A stretch of 64,000 nt of DNA, taken from Nocardia arthritidis (lineage in GTDB: Bacteria; Actinomycetota; Actinomycetes; Mycobacteriales; Mycobacteriaceae). A program made the position numbers and the translations under genes. This document shows positions 8,412 through 16,395 of the stretch, in pieces. The DNA is taken from assembly GCF_011801145.1 (NCBI RefSeq), contig NZ_CP046172.1, positions 5,642,001-5,706,000 on the forward strand, in the 5' to 3' direction. Every line of letters begins with the position of its first letter. Position 1 is the stretch's first letter. The notes under the pieces are model-generated. The model saw only the letters and a program-made list of their open reading frames with translations, was not told the origin of the DNA and did not search any database.

Positions 8412-9977
8412 TCACCGCGCCAGAATCTCTTTGGCGACGATGTACCCGGAGCTACCGGATATACCCGCGCCCGGCCAGGTTCCCGCGCCGACGACATGCA
8501 GATTCGGTATGAACGTGCGGTGACCGGGCGCGGCCGCCATCGGGCGCAGGAGGAAACTCTGCGCGAGATCCTGTGCGCCGCTGTACGGATCGCCGTGACC
8601 GCTGTTGGGGTTGTACGCGGCGAGGGTGGCCGGGGTGACGGTCGCCCTGGCGAGCACCGAGTCGGTCAGCCCGGGCAGGTGCCGTTCGGCGACCCCGAGC
8701 ACCCGATCGGCGAAATGGTTTGTCACATCGGCATTCCAGGTGCCGTCGGTATCGATCCGGCCCGCGGCGTCACCGCGCGGCCGCGGCGGCACATCGGTGA
8801 CCTGGAGGCGGACCACGGAGGTGCCGACAGGCGCCCTGGTCGGATCGTGCGCGGTCGGGCAGTCGATGGTCATCGTCGGCGATGCGGGCAGCAGACCCGC
8901 CCGCGCCTGCGCGACGTGCAGCGATAATCCGTCGAGCGAATCGGTGAGGAAGGGTTGGCCGATCCGCTCGAACCGCTTGTCCGGCCATGGCAGCGGTCCC
9001 GCCACGGCCAGATGCAGCTGAAAGATGCCGCTGCCGTAGCGATATCGCCGTGCCTGCGCCCGGATACGTTCGGGCACCTCGGTTTCCGCGAGCAGCCACT
9101 CGTACAACTGGTCCGGATTCACCGAGGCGATCACGCCGAGCCGGGCTCGGTACCCGGTGCCGTCGGACAATTCGGCGCCGACCGCGCGCCCGCCCTCGAC
9201 CCGGATCCGGGTGACGGTCGCGCCGGTGTGCAAGGTACCGCCCTTGGACGTGACGAGCCCGCCGAGCGCGTCGGCGAGCCTGCCGACGCCGCCCTGCGGA
9301 ATCGGCATACCCGATACGGCGAATCCGGCGGGGAAGAGCGTGGTCCACAGCGCGCCGCCCGCATCGTCCGGGCCTTTGCTCCCATGCGCCGGCCACGAGC
9401 CGAAAAGGCTTCGCATGGCCGGGGATCCGAGTTCGGCGACGGCCGAGCGGGCCGTGTCGAGGGCGAGCGCGGCCAGCTCGGACCAGCCGTCGCCGTCGCG
9501 CACCAGCCGCGCGATGGTGGCGCGGGCCTGCGCGGAGGTCAGATCCTGACACATCAACCCGAGCACGTCGCCGGTCGCCGGACCGAGCGCCGACATGATC
9601 GCGGCCACGGCCGCCCCGTCGCCCGGATGCAGGCGCTCGGCCTCCTCGGTGAGCACGGCGGAATCCTGCGGGAAGATCGCGGTGGTGCCGTCCTCCAGCG
9701 AGATGCCGGTGGGATGTTCGGTGTGCAGGATCACCAGCCCCTGCTTCTCCAACTCGGCGCCGAGGTCCGGCCACACCGGGCCGCCGACGAACAGCGGCAC
9801 CGCCGAGGCGAACGGGTCGTACACCACCCCGGGCGCGAGCTCCGCGCTGTGCACATATCCGCCGACCCGGTCGTTGCGCTCGACGACCACGACCTCGTAC
9901 CCGGCTCGACTCAGGTAGGCCGCCGCGACCAGCGCATTGTGTCCACCGCCAACGATGACGTAATCGAATACCCGCAT
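8412..9977 (-). CDS. FAD-dependent oxidoreductase, phytoene desaturase/PYROXD2-like
   Basis: A 521-aa protein with an N-terminal Rossmann dinucleotide motif (VIVGGGHNALVAAAYL, residues 7-22) and the R-x-GG motif VERNDRVGGY that follows in amine oxidase and phytoene desaturase flavoproteins. The C-terminus has GAGTWPGAGISGSSGY, the second FAD-contact region. It resembles the NAD(P)/FAD-dependent oxidoreductases related to human PYROXD2 rather than carotenoid enzymes, since no carotenoid genes are nearby. Substrate unknown. It ends back-to-back with the HxlR gene. Confidence 0.8.
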   Translation of the reverse strand: MRVFDYVIVGGGHNALVAAAYLSRAGYEVVVVERNDRVGGYVHSAELAPGVVYDPFASAVPLFVGGPVWPDLGAELEKQGLVILHTEHPTGISLEDGTTAIFPQDSAVLTEEAERLHPGDGAAVAAIMSALGPATGDVLGLMCQDLTSAQARATIARLVRDGDGWSELAALALDTARSAVAELGSPAMRSLFGSWPAHGSKGPDDAGGALWTTLFPAGFAVSGMPIPQGGVGRLADALGGLVTSKGGTLHTGATVTRIRVEGGRAVGAELSDGTGYRARLGVIASVNPDQLYEWLLAETEVPERIRAQARRYRYGSGIFQLHLAVAGPLPWPDKRFERIGQPFLTDSLDGLSLHVAQARAGLLPASPTMTIDCPTAHDPTRAPVGTSVVRLQVTDVPPRPRGDAAGRIDTDGTWNADVTNHFADRVLGVAERHLPGLTDSVLARATVTPATLAAYNPNSGHGDPYSGAQDLAQSFLLRPMAAAPGHRTFIPNLHVVGAGTWPGAGISGSSGYIVAKEILAR

Positions 9978-10055
9978 ATCGTCCAGTTGACCATGGTCGC
10001 GCGCGAGCGTCTATATCCAGTTCGCTCAACAGAATTCGGCCGTGCGATAGTGGCG

Positions 10056-11216
10056 CTACCGCGCGGGCCCGTCCAGCCAGGCCCGCACATCGGCGGAGTC
10101 GGCGCCCAGTAGCGGTGGTCTGCTGCGATAGCGAATCGGATTGCGCGACAACGTGATCGGATCGGCGACCACCGAAACCGCCGGATCGGACTCCACCTTC
10201 GCGCGCGGTCCGAGACCGAGGCGGTCGGCGAGTTCGAAGGCGCCCGCCAGATCGTTGACGGGCCCGCACGGCACGCCGAGCGGGGTCAGCAATGCATCCC
10301 AGTGCGCGGCGGGCCGGGTGACCAGGATGGCACCGAGCCGGTCGGCGAGTTCGTCGGCGTAGCGCACCCGGGAAGTGTTGTCCGCGAACCGATCATCGGT
10401 CGCCAGTTCCGCCACGCCGAGCGCGCGGCACAGGGCGGCGAACTGACCGTCGTTGCCCACGGCGAGCGCGAGCGGCCGGTCGGCGGTATCGAACACCTGA
10501 TACGGCGCGATCGACGGATGCCGGTTGCCGAGGATGCCGGGCACCACCCCGGCCAGCGCGTATCCGGCGCTCTGATTCACCATGCCGGACAACAGACTCG
10601 ACAGCAGGTTCACCTCCACCAGCTGACCGGCGCCGGTGCGGTCCCGCTCGCGCAGCGCGGCGAGCACGCCGACGGTCGCGTGCAGCCCGGCGAGCACATC
10701 CACAAGCGCCACACCGGTTTTCGTCGGTGCGCCCGGTTCCGGCCCGGTGACGCTCATCAACCCGCCCACCGCCTGCACCAGCAGGTCGTATCCAGGACGG
10801 TCCGCGCCCGCGCCCGGACCGAACGCCGAGACCGAGCAATAGACCAGGCGCGGGTTCAGCTCCCTGGCCCGCGGATAGTCCAGCCCGTACTTCGCCATCG
10901 TGCCGGGCCGGAAGTTCTCGAACAGCACATCGGCGCGCCGCACCAACTCCCGCGCGTAACGCAGATCGGCCGGGTCGCGCAGATCCAGGGTGACCGATTT
11001 CTTGTTCCGGTTCACCGAGAGGTAATAGGTGGCCGCGCCGTCGGCGAACGGCGGACCCCACGCGCGGGTGTCGTCCCCGGTTCCCGGTCGCTCGACCTTG
11101 ATCACCTCCGCGCCGAGATCGGCCAGCAGCATGGTCGCGTAGGGCGCCGCGAGCACCCGGCCGAAATCGGCGACGACGATGCCGGACAGCGCGCCGGAAC
11201 TGTGTTCATCTGCCAT
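10056..11216 (-). CDS. CaiB/BaiF family III CoA-transferase
   Basis: A 386-aa protein. Family III hallmarks: GIVVADFGRVLAAPYATMLLADLGAEVIKVE at the N-terminus, GDDTRAWGPPF, NRNKKSVTLDLR, and FENFRPGTMAKYGLDYP; the catalytic aspartate is expected in this block (after LDLR). These enzymes move CoA between carboxylic acids through an acyl-enzyme anhydride. The start at 11216 has AAAGGTGA upstream; a longer in-frame reading to 11306 lacks a good signal. The CoA donor and acceptor are not predictable, and no acyl-CoA pathway genes adjoin. Confidence 0.85.
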   Translation of the reverse strand: MADEHSSGALSGIVVADFGRVLAAPYATMLLADLGAEVIKVERPGTGDDTRAWGPPFADGAATYYLSVNRNKKSVTLDLRDPADLRYARELVRRADVLFENFRPGTMAKYGLDYPRARELNPRLVYCSVSAFGPGAGADRPGYDLLVQAVGGLMSVTGPEPGAPTKTGVALVDVLAGLHATVGVLAALRERDRTGAGQLVEVNLLSSLLSGMVNQSAGYALAGVVPGILGNRHPSIAPYQVFDTADRPLALAVGNDGQFAALCRALGVAELATDDRFADNTSRVRYADELADRLGAILVTRPAAHWDALLTPLGVPCGPVNDLAGAFELADRLGLGPRAKVESDPAVSVVADPITLSRNPIRYRSRPPLLGADSADVRAWLDGPAR

Positions 11217-11326
11217 GTCGTTCACCTTTCCCGAACCAGGGCGAACCGGCCGCTCCGGGGTCGGTTCGCCCTGCCCCCACTTACCGCGTATACACGCGCT
11301 GTTCATACCGTATTTACGATGTACCG

Positions 11327-12670
11327 ATGCTTGTGGACGGGATGCCGGGGAGATCGACTTCAGCGGCCGATGATGCGGATGTCGACGGTTCGCGAAGTGA
11401 TCGGTTCCGGCCGATCGCCGTCTGGGGTGGGCTGGCCGCCGCGCTGATCGCGCTGGTCGGCGGCGAGCTCATGGCCGCGCACATCCAAGCGCTCGGCCCG
11501 CTGACCAGCCTTTTGCGCGATTACGCCGGGGTGCCCAAATCGGCGACGACACCGTGGGCCGGATTCCTGCTCGCGCTGGTCGGGGTCACCGCAAGGGCCC
11601 GGATCGGCGCACTCGCCGCCGCGGTGGCCATCGATCTGATCTTCGTGCTCATCCGGACGTTCGAGGGCAGGCCGTTCACCGTCGGCAACGGCCCGACCAT
11701 CGCGCTCACCGCGCTCGTGCTGATCGCCGTATTCCGGTGGGATGGGGTGCGGCGGCGAACCGCGCTGCGCACCATCGCCTTCGGCGCGCTGCTGATCTTC
11801 GCGACGAAGGTGAGCGAGATCTGGCTCGATATCACGGCGTGGGCCTGCCCACAGGTGCTCGACCCCTATGTGCAACTCACCGACCGCGCGCTCGGCAACC
11901 CGTCGTGGTTGGTCGGACAGGCGCTGGACGCGGCGGGACCGGTGGCGACGGGGGTGGTGCGCTGGGTCTATTTCGAGCTGCCGATGGCGGCGATCGTCGT
12001 CGCGGCCTGGCAGCTGCGCAATGTCACCAAGGCGCGCTGGCCGCGGCACTACCTGGTGCGCACCTTCCTCACCCTGGGCCTGATCGGGCCGATCTTCTAC
12101 GTCGTCTTCCCGGTGGTGGGGCCGATTCTCGCGTACGGGACGCTCGGCAACGGTTTCGAGATCGCCGACGCCTGGCCGGATGTGGTTCCGGCGCAGCCGG
12201 ATTCGCTCGGCCCGCTGCTGTTCGACGCGATAACGCCGCGCAACTGCATGCCGTCACTGCATACGGCATGGGCGCTTTCGCTGTTCATCCATTCCCGGCG
12301 CGGTCCGCTGTGGTTGCGCTGGGGCGGCGCGTTCTGGCTGGTGTGCACGCTGATCGCGACGCTAGGGCTCGGCGCGCACTACGGCATCGACCTCGTCGTC
12401 GGCGCGACGCTGTGCCTGACCGTCGAATCCGCGCTGCGCGATCCGGATCGCGGCTGGGACCGGGCGCGGATGCGGATCGTCGCGGCGGGCGCCGCGGTGT
12501 TCGGCTGCCTGCTGCTGTGCATCCGCTTCCTCGCCGAAACGCTTGCGGCACATCCGGTTCCGTCCGGTGCGGCGATCCTCGGCGCGCTGGCCGCGCTGGT
12601 GGCGCTGTTCTACCGCACCTGGTTCGCGAATGCGCCCGAGCGCGAAACGGCGGCCGCCGCAACGCGATAG
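11327..12670 (+). CDS. PAP2-family membrane protein (inositol phosphorylceramide synthase-type)
   Basis: A 447-aa polytopic membrane protein with about ten hydrophobic segments. The C-terminal half carries PAP2 motifs: PRNCMPSLHTAWAL (motif 2, His base) and GAHYGIDLVVG (motif 3, His nucleophile and Asp). This places it in the PAP2_3/AUR1-like group, which includes phospholipid and inositol-phosphate head-group transferases. In actinomycetes such proteins have been linked to phosphatidylinositol-type lipids, but substrate is unproven here. It is divergent from the CoA-transferase; a small dyad, CGCGT-ATAC-ACGCG, sits at 11285-11298 in the shared promoter region. An alternative start is the ATG at 11342. 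Confidence 0.75.
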   Translation: MLVDGMPGRSTSAADDADVDGSRSDRFRPIAVWGGLAAALIALVGGELMAAHIQALGPLTSLLRDYAGVPKSATTPWAGFLLALVGVTARARIGALAAAVAIDLIFVLIRTFEGRPFTVGNGPTIALTALVLIAVFRWDGVRRRTALRTIAFGALLIFATKVSEIWLDITAWACPQVLDPYVQLTDRALGNPSWLVGQALDAAGPVATGVVRWVYFELPMAAIVVAAWQLRNVTKARWPRHYLVRTFLTLGLIGPIFYVVFPVVGPILAYGTLGNGFEIADAWPDVVPAQPDSLGPLLFDAITPRNCMPSLHTAWALSLFIHSRRGPLWLRWGGAFWLVCTLIATLGLGAHYGIDLVVGATLCLTVESALRDPDRGWDRARMRIVAAGAAVFGCLLLCIRFLAETLAAHPVPSGAAILGALAALVALFYRTWFANAPERETAAAATR

Positions 12671-12712
12671 AAACCGCCGTACCACGAATGGCCGAGCGCG
12701 ACCGCCTGATAT

Positions 12713-13381
12713 CTATCCCACGGTTGCGGCGGTAATGGTGACCGGCTCGGCGGGCAGCCCGTCGCGCGGACCGCGTTCGGTCGGGACGATGCCTGCCGCC
12801 ACCATGCGGTCCAAGACGTCCATCCCGCTGACGACCGTGCCGAGTACCGAATAGTTCGCCGGGATATGCGCGAACGAGTGCACGATGAAGAATTCGCTGC
12901 CGTTGGTGCCCGGCCCCTGATTGCCCATCGCGACGGTGCCGCGCTCATAGGTTTCGGTGCCGTCCACCTCGTCCGGGAATTTGTAGCCGGGCCCGCCCTT
13001 CTCCACCTCGTGGATATCGCCGCACTGCAGTACGCCGAGCCGGGCGCTGTCGGTCAGCCGCCAGCACCGGCTCTGATCGTAGAAGTGTTGCAGCACAAGG
13101 CTGGTCATATTCTGCACGGCGCAGGGCGCGGCGCCGGCGCGGTTCAGTCGCACCGTGACGGGTCCGCCGTCGAATCGGAAGGTGATGTCGATGGCGCCGA
13201 TGGTCGGCGCGACCGGCGGCGGCGCGAGCACCGGGCGCGCCGCCGGATTGTCCGGGGTGGGCGCGAAATCGCACCACACGACGGGTGCGGAGGGCGTCGC
13301 CGACGCGGAACCCGCGCCCGCGACGAGACCGGATAGGAGGGCAACGGCGGCGCCGATCGCGGCGCCCGAGCGCGACTTCAT
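12713..13381 (-). CDS. Secreted cyclophilin-type peptidyl-prolyl isomerase
   Basis: A 222-aa protein with a Sec signal peptide (KSR, a hydrophobic Ala/Leu/Gly core, then SASA cleavage near residue 26). The mature part is a cyclophilin: a degenerate HFYDQSRCWRL segment, GGPGYKFPDE, VAMGNQGPGTNGSEFFI (the active-site core), and SVLGTVVSGMDVLDRM. The usual FHR/FHRV arginine region is altered to CWRL. Four cysteines could form disulfides outside the membrane. It would assist folding of exported proteins. Start choice: the second Met (13381) precedes the basic signal-peptide head; the first (13390) adds three residues. Confidence 0.85.
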   Translation of the reverse strand: MKSRSGAAIGAAVALLSGLVAGAGSASATPSAPVVWCDFAPTPDNPAARPVLAPPPVAPTIGAIDITFRFDGGPVTVRLNRAGAAPCAVQNMTSLVLQHFYDQSRCWRLTDSARLGVLQCGDIHEVEKGGPGYKFPDEVDGTETYERGTVAMGNQGPGTNGSEFFIVHSFAHIPANYSVLGTVVSGMDVLDRMVAAGIVPTERGPRDGLPAEPVTITAATVG

Positions 13382-13423
13382 GGTCTGCAAATTAGCCGAC
13401 GCCGTCGGAACTTGTTCAGCGAA

Positions 13424-14011
13424 TCACTCGTCGAGCAGAAAATCCTTGGCGGCGGCCAGGATTCGCTCGGAGACCGGATCACCGGCGCTGGCCCGCGCCA
13501 GCATCAGCGCACCGGCCAGCACCGAAACCTCCACCAGCACCTCGTGTTCGAGTTCGGCGCCGTCGGCGGGGCGATCGCCGAATTCGCCGAGTTTGCCGAT
13601 CATGTTCCGGATGCCGTCGCGGTAGGCCCGGCGCAGCGCGCTGTCGGATTCGGCGCGCGCCACATCCCCGGCGAGCGCGGCGATTCCGCAGCCGCGGGAC
13701 GCGGTGTCGCGGTGTTCGACGGACAAATATCGTTCGATGAAGGTCCGGCGCGCCGCCGCCGCGTCGGGGGCGGCCGCGATGATTCGCTCCATCTCCCCGA
13801 TCTTCTCGACGTACGCGGCGGTGCACGCCTGCGCGATCAGGTCGTCCTTGGAGCGGAAGTGCCGGTAGAAACCGCCGTGTGTGAGTCCGGCGGCGGCCAT
13901 CACCTCCGGCACCGTCACCCCGTTCGCACCGCGGGCCCGCACCTGCGCCGCGGCCGCGTCGACGACCTCCCTGCGATGCGATTGCGCCTCGGCCTTCGAA
14001 GCTCGCGCCAT
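13424..14011 (-). CDS. TetR-family repressor
   Basis: A 195-aa TetR protein. The N-terminal helix-turn-helix reads VTVPEVMAAAGLTHGGFYRHF, with the FYRHF signature typical of TetR proteins, followed by KDDLIAQA. The C-terminal helical domain would bind the inducer. The start at 14011 has GGAAGGAG just upstream. It is divergent from an SDR and a tautomerase gene, and a high-quality palindrome lies between them at 14076-14099, so it most likely represses both itself and the SDR operon. Confidence 0.9.
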   Translation of the reverse strand: MARASKAEAQSHRREVVDAAAAQVRARGANGVTVPEVMAAAGLTHGGFYRHFRSKDDLIAQACTAAYVEKIGEMERIIAAAPDAAAARRTFIERYLSVEHRDTASRGCGIAALAGDVARAESDSALRRAYRDGIRNMIGKLGEFGDRPADGAELEHEVLVEVSVLAGALMLARASAGDPVSERILAAAKDFLLDE

Positions 14012-14075
14012 GTGGACTCCTTCCGTCGGATCGCGCGCCGGGGTGCGGGCGATCGGGTCCAGTCTTGCGCAATTC

Positions 14076-14099
14076 TTTAGATGATGAGCATAATCTAAA
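14076..14099. promoter_or_regulatory. Palindromic TetR operator candidate
   Basis: A 24-bp dyad with arms TTTAGAT and ATCTAAA and an inner ATG/CAT pair; 20 of 24 positions are symmetric. It stands out as AT-rich in GC-rich surroundings, 65 bp upstream of the TetR start and about 100 bp upstream of the SDR start. Size and placement are typical of a TetR dimer site. Confidence 0.65.
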
Positions 14100-14102
14100 A
14101 GT

Positions 14103-14186
14103 CCCCGGGGCGGCAGCCCCACCCCTACATCCCGGGGCGGCAGCCCCCACCCCTACATCCCAGGGCGGCAGCCCCCACCCCTACGA
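14103..14186. repeat. Three tandem 28-bp GC-rich repeats in the SDR leader
   Basis: Units at 14103-14130, 14131-14158 and 14159-14186 share the core GGCGGCAGCCCC followed by ACCCCTAC and differ at only a few positions. The first two units contain GGGGC-GGCA-GCCCC, able to form a 5-bp hairpin; the third has AGGGC in the left arm, so its stem is imperfect. They sit between the TetR operator and the SDR start codon, so they would be transcribed or lie in the promoter. Possible roles are attenuator hairpins or repeated protein sites; no function can be assigned. Confidence 0.8.
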
Positions 14187-14200
14187 ATGATTGGGCAGTC

Positions 14201-14902
14201 ATGACCACCATCGATGGCACGATCGCGCTGGTGACCGGCGGGCAGCGCGGTCTCGGACGGGCATTCGTCGCGGAACTGCTGCGCCGCGGCGCGACCAAGG
14301 TCTATGCCACCGCGCGCGCACCGGAACCGAGTGACGACCCGCGCGTCGTACCGCTGGCGCTCGAGGTCACCGACCCGGATTCCGTCGCGGCCGTCGCGGC
14401 ACAGGCCGCAGACGTCGCCGTCATCGTCAACAATGCGGGCGTGCTGCGCCCGGCACCGTTGCTGGAGGCCGAAATGGCCGATGTGGTGGCCACTTTCGAG
14501 ACGAATGTCTTCGGCCCGCTGCGCATCGCCCAGGCCTTCGCGCCGATATTGGCGGCCAATGGCGGTGGCGCGCTGGTGGATATCCATTCGGTGCTGTCGT
14601 GGAGTGCGGGCGCGGCGGCATACGGCGCCTCGAAGGCGGCGTTCTGGTCGCTCACCAATTCACTGCGTATCGAATTGGCGGAGCAGCGAACCCAGGTGGT
14701 CGGGGTGCACCTCGGCTTCGCCGACACCGACATGGTCAAGGCGCTCGCGGTGGCGAAGATCGATCCTGCGCAGGTCGCCGCCACGGTATTCGACGGCGTC
14801 GAGGCGGGCGCGCAGGAGGTGCTCGTCGACGAGCTCACCCGGCGGGTCAAGGCGGCGCTGTCCGGCCCGGTCGCCGATCTGGCGCTGCCCGTCCGGCGCT
14901 GA
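14201..14902 (+). CDS. Short-chain dehydrogenase/reductase (SDR)
   Basis: A 233-aa classical SDR. Cofactor motif TGGQRGLG (TGxxxGxG) near residue 12, DVAVIVNNAGVL with the NNAG motif, catalytic Ser in DIHSVLSWS, and YGASK as the Y-x-x-x-K pair. An arginine after the second strand (ATARAPEP) suggests NADP(H), which is a weak indicator. Substrate unknown. It is the first gene of a TetR-controlled pair with a tautomerase, an arrangement often seen for carbonyl detoxification. Confidence 0.85.
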   Translation: MTTIDGTIALVTGGQRGLGRAFVAELLRRGATKVYATARAPEPSDDPRVVPLALEVTDPDSVAAVAAQAADVAVIVNNAGVLRPAPLLEAEMADVVATFETNVFGPLRIAQAFAPILAANGGGALVDIHSVLSWSAGAAAYGASKAAFWSLTNSLRIELAEQRTQVVGVHLGFADTDMVKALAVAKIDPAQVAATVFDGVEAGAQEVLVDELTRRVKAALSGPVADLALPVRR

Positions 14903-14954
14903 GCCACCGCACTTTTCACTCCCGGCAGTCCCTGACAAGAGAGAAGGCGAACCG

Positions 14955-15377
14955 ATGCCACTATGGCATATCTACCACCCCGCGAATGTCTACTCCGACA
15001 GCGACAAACAAGCTTTCGCGCGCGACATCACGGATCTGTACACGAGTTTCGGCCTGCCGGCGTTCTACGTCGTCGTGCTGTTCCAGGAGATCCCGGAATC
15101 CGGCTTCTTCGTCGGCGGTGAGCGGTCGGGCGACACCGTGCGCGTCGTCGTCGAGCACCTGGCCCGCCATCTGGACGACCCGGACATGCGCAGGCGTTCC
15201 ACCGACCGACTCGATTCGATCATGGTGCCCTACACCCGGGATCGCGGACTGCACTGGGAATTCCACACCTACGAGTCGCCGAGGGACCTGTGGAAGATCG
15301 CCGGGCTGTGGCCGCCCGGCGCGGGCACCGAGGCCGAGCGGGCCTGGGCCGAGGCGAACAAACCGATCCCGTACTGA
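14955..15377 (+). CDS. Tautomerase-family protein (cis-CaaD/oxalocrotonate tautomerase-like)
   Basis: A 140-aa protein of the large tautomerase superfamily group (Tautomerase_3, cis-3-chloroacrylic acid dehalogenase-like). After Met removal the N-terminal residue would be Pro, the catalytic base of the superfamily (M-PLWHIYHP). Arginines and the glutamate in VLFQEIPE are plausible active-site partners, as is YESPRDLWKIAG near the end. The start is supported by GAGAAGG upstream. It follows the SDR by 52 nt and is probably co-transcribed under the TetR regulator. Actual substrate unknown. Confidence 0.8.
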   Translation: MPLWHIYHPANVYSDSDKQAFARDITDLYTSFGLPAFYVVVLFQEIPESGFFVGGERSGDTVRVVVEHLARHLDDPDMRRRSTDRLDSIMVPYTRDRGLHWEFHTYESPRDLWKIAGLWPPGAGTEAERAWAEANKPIPY

Positions 15378-15381
15378 TCGC

Positions 15382-15409
15382 GATGCCCCTGGCCGCCGCC
15401 AGGGGCATC
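15382..15409. terminator. Strong bidirectional intrinsic terminator
   Basis: A perfect 12-bp stem (GATGCCCCTGGC and its complement) with a CGCC loop lies between the convergent stops of the tautomerase and the NlpC/P60 gene. It is the clearest terminator in the left half of the window. Confidence 0.8.
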
Positions 15410-15419
15410 CGTCCGGGTT

Positions 15420-16208
15420 TCAGAACCGGCGCACACCCGCGATCGGCATCGAGAACAGCGGTGACTCGATCACGCCGACACCCTCGGTCGAGGCATGGAT
15501 CACCCGCCCGTTACCGGCGTAGATCGCCGAATGACTGCCGCCGTAGTAGGACACCATGTCGCCCGGCAATATCTCGTCGACCGGCACGCCGTCGCCCGCG
15601 TAGCGCTGTTCGTAGCTGGTGCGCGGAATATCGACTCCCGCTTGCCGATACGCCCACTGCACCAGGCCCGAGCAATCGAAGGCGTCGGGACCCGTCGCGC
15701 CGTAGACGTAATCCGAACCGATCTTCTGGTGCGCGACCTCGTAGGCGATCTCCCGAGCGGATTTGACCACCGGGGCCGGTGGCGGACCCGGCGGCAGCAG
15801 TTCCGGCGGCGGGACCGGCAACCCGATGGGCGGCCCGGGCGGCAATCCGGGCGGCAATCCGGGTGGCGGCCCGGGCGGCAGCGCCGGAAAACCCGGTGGC
15901 GGCCCCGGCGGCGGCAACGGCATCGCCGCGGGCGGTGGAAAGTCGAAGTGCGGCAACTCGATTCCGAATGGCAGCTGCAGCCACGGCGGCAGCTGTGGCG
16001 GCCCGCCCGGTGGCGGAGCGGATATATCCGGCTCCGCGGGTGCACCGCCCGCCGAAATCGAGGTCCCCGCGACCGGGATGTCGTCGGCGTGCCGAGGTGA
16101 CGCGAATTCGGCCCCGATGACCAGTGCGCCGACGGCGATCGCCAGCGGGACCGCCCGGCGCATATATCGGCGCCGACGCCCCGGACGCACACCGGTGAAG
16201 AATTCCAT
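15420..16208 (-). CDS. NlpC/P60 peptidoglycan endopeptidase with proline-rich linker
   Basis: A 262-aa protein. Residues 1-35 hold a basic head and one hydrophobic segment (signal or anchor). Residues 60-148 are a long Pro/Gly-rich linker with PPGLPPGLPPG-type repeats, and residues 150-262 form the NlpC/P60 domain with catalytic C179 (FDCSGLVQWAYR), H226 (HSAIY) and a third residue at H238 (VIHAST). It resembles mycobacterial RipA/RipB-type hydrolases that cut stem peptides during growth or division. The start at 16208 is supported by GGAGGA; an upstream Met at 16292 has no signal. A palindrome covers the Shine-Dalgarno. The linker is a low-complexity GC-rich repeat at DNA level. Confidence 0.85.
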   Translation of the reverse strand: MEFFTGVRPGRRRRYMRRAVPLAIAVGALVIGAEFASPRHADDIPVAGTSISAGGAPAEPDISAPPPGGPPQLPPWLQLPFGIELPHFDFPPPAAMPLPPPGPPPGFPALPPGPPPGLPPGLPPGPPIGLPVPPPELLPPGPPPAPVVKSAREIAYEVAHQKIGSDYVYGATGPDAFDCSGLVQWAYRQAGVDIPRTSYEQRYAGDGVPVDEILPGDMVSYYGGSHSAIYAGNGRVIHASTEGVGVIESPLFSMPIAGVRRF

Positions 16209-16219
16209 GATGCCGTCCT

Positions 16220-16235
16220 CCGATATCCATATCGG
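16220..16235. promoter_or_regulatory. Perfect 16-bp palindrome over the NlpC/P60 ribosome-binding site
   Basis: CCGATAT-CC-ATATCGG has perfect 7-bp arms. It begins at the GGAGGA ribosome-binding site (minus strand 16215-16220) of the NlpC/P60 gene. A two-base centre favours a DNA-binding-protein site over an RNA hairpin. No specific regulator is suggested. Confidence 0.4.
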
Positions 16236-16395
16236 CGACCGCGGTGCGTCGAACGGGTATCGCACCTCGGCCACCAGTTGATTCGAGAACAATCACGGTC
16301 TGCCCAGCGGATCCGGGCGTCCATATTTCACCACCGGAACCCGAATGCGAAGCGCAACACGCATCGAACAGGTAACGAACTGGCAAATGCCGATA

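Noticed and set aside
8405..8417. CGGTGA-T-TCACCG dyad at convergent stops
   Set aside because: The centre is one base, so it cannot form a normal RNA hairpin; it may simply arise from two stop codons.
15763..16281. A glycine-rich protein on the plus strand
   Set aside because: It is the complement of the proline-rich linker of the NlpC/P60 protein; Pro codons read in reverse give Gly.
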